From: Bacteroidaceae bacterium
GTDB taxonomy: Bacteria > Bacteroidota > Bacteroidia > Bacteroidales > Bacteroidaceae
DNA: 64,000 bases
Assembly (NCBI GenBank): GCA_024398475.1
Contig: JAKSJB010000001.1
Span: 179,953-243,952, forward strand
Reading direction: 5' to 3'
In this document: one piece after another, positions 63,345-64,000 of the stretch
How the letters are laid out: every line of letters begins with the position of its first letter
Position numbering within the stretch: the first letter of the stretch is position 1
Program-made: the position numbers and the translations under genes
Notes under the pieces: model-generated
What the model was told of the DNA's origin: nothing
Databases searched by the model: none
Seen by the model: the letters and a program-made list of their open reading frames with translations, nothing else

Positions 63345-64000
63345 CTTTTTAAAATAATAATGTGCGAATGTAATAGGAATAAGTGGTATGTGCCAATAAT
63401 TTAGGTTAGTTTAGGAAAAAATGAGCTGAGATGAAACAGCCTGCTATTAGAAAGTTTCATTTTAACTCGGATTGTGTCATTCTTGTGTGAATTTCCTTTG
63501 TTATTTGAGATTTTTTTCTTTGTAAAGATTTTGTTTTCAAAAAAGTTCTGTTTTCATAGAGAAAGTGTTATTTAGCCATCTGCCTCTTTGTTTTACCATT
63601 ATTAAGGAGAATTATATTTGTGCATTTCTAAGTCTTTTCGTAGCGCGGCCACTCCAAGGTTTTTGACTATTGTATGATGACCAATATTTTCGCTTGATAT
63701 GTCGTTTTCTATTGTTTCACCAATGGAATCATCTTCAATATATAATTCTCCCATTGCTCTACTTGTATGTCAAGTCTATGCTATTTACTGAAACATAGAG
63801 TTTACAATTATATTTATTTATGTTATCAAAAGTCTGATGCTCACATGTAGGAAATGTTGTCGATTTATTTGATGATGTACATTCTAGATTCATATTTTGT
63901 AAAAAGTTGTCCTTGTAAAACGAAATTATACTTTTTATGCAAAAATTGTCTTATACTGAAAAAAGTTGACACTTTTTCTCACTAAAACGTATAAGAAATG
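63345..64000. other. AT-rich region at the window end
   Basis: Apart from the 50-codon frame at 63602-63754, no gene, RNA or repeat could be supported. The base composition is distinctly AT-rich, as in the three small genes beside it, which suggests an accessory segment. Confidence 0.4.
63602..63754 (-). CDS. Possible small protein, 50 aa
   Basis: Begins MGELYIEDDSIGETIENDIS and ends DLEMHKYNSP. The acidic N-terminal half resembles in composition the start of the 84-aa protein nearby. No upstream promoter consensus and no family; it may be a gene fragment. Confidence 0.35.
   Translation of the reverse strand: MGELYIEDDSIGETIENDISSENIGHHTIVKNLGVAALRKDLEMHKYNSP

Overview
The window is a stretch of Bacteroidales chromosome, most likely from a Prevotella-like member of the Prevotellaceae. 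The evidence is the Bacteroidetes -7 promoter motif TAnnTTTGC in front of many genes, the rarity of Shine-Dalgarno sites, and family-typical genes (DUF5683, DUF3467, BT4734-type primase, IntDOT-like integrase, a C10 protease with a Prevotella-style C-terminal tail). No species call is possible from the sequence alone.

Layout. (1) 1-2381: 3' part of a type I restriction gene (hsdR) overlapping a gutted AbiH-type abortive-infection gene. (2) 2586-23042: an integrative mobilizable element of about 20.4 kb sitting in the 3' half of a tRNA gene with anticodon CAT. It has att repeats at both ends, paired arm-type repeats, a tyrosine integrase, an ATPase and an unknown gene as cargo, an excisionase-like HTH protein, a three-gene primase/helicase-like module with a symmetrical array of GTTGTA hexamers, a MobV relaxase with a candidate oriT but no conjugation apparatus, and a DNA-invertase-linked restriction-modification locus. 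That locus pairs a PLD-SNF2 helicase and an Eco57I-like methyltransferase with an array of silent target-recognition cassettes in both orientations. (3) 22998-60048: ordinary core genome: tRNA-Met/Gln, phospholipid synthesis (psd-pssA), tadA, birA, queA, a ParA-like ATPase, DUF5683, rel, prfA, sufE, a glutaminyl-cyclase-like M28 lipoprotein, a small glycan-modification cluster (cytidylyltransferase, epimerase, LicD, two acyltransferases), a fused amidotransferase/dipeptidase, a C-terminal processing protease, DUF3467, dsbD, trmB, ilvE, an M16 protease, nadB, a C10 protease, tsaE, dnaE, an EamA transporter and tRNA-Leu. (4) 60175-62700: an ISL3 element and a 5'-truncated proC rearranged by inversion. 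(5) 62715-63754: a compact set of small, unrecognised, mostly membrane proteins.

The most interesting system is the recombinase/cassette locus at 13553-19144. The methyltransferase in its present orientation ends abruptly at a stop exactly where its target-recognition region should begin. A nearly matching head on the opposite strand, next to a serine recombinase, shares two perfect 25-bp inverted repeats with it. Inverting the DNA between them would give a full-length enzyme, so the locus looks like an ON/OFF and specificity-switching R-M system carried on a mobilizable element. A second well-supported observation is the ISL3/proC inversion: flipping 61106-62196 restores a complete IS flanked by a matching 8-bp target duplication, which shows the rearrangement came after insertion.
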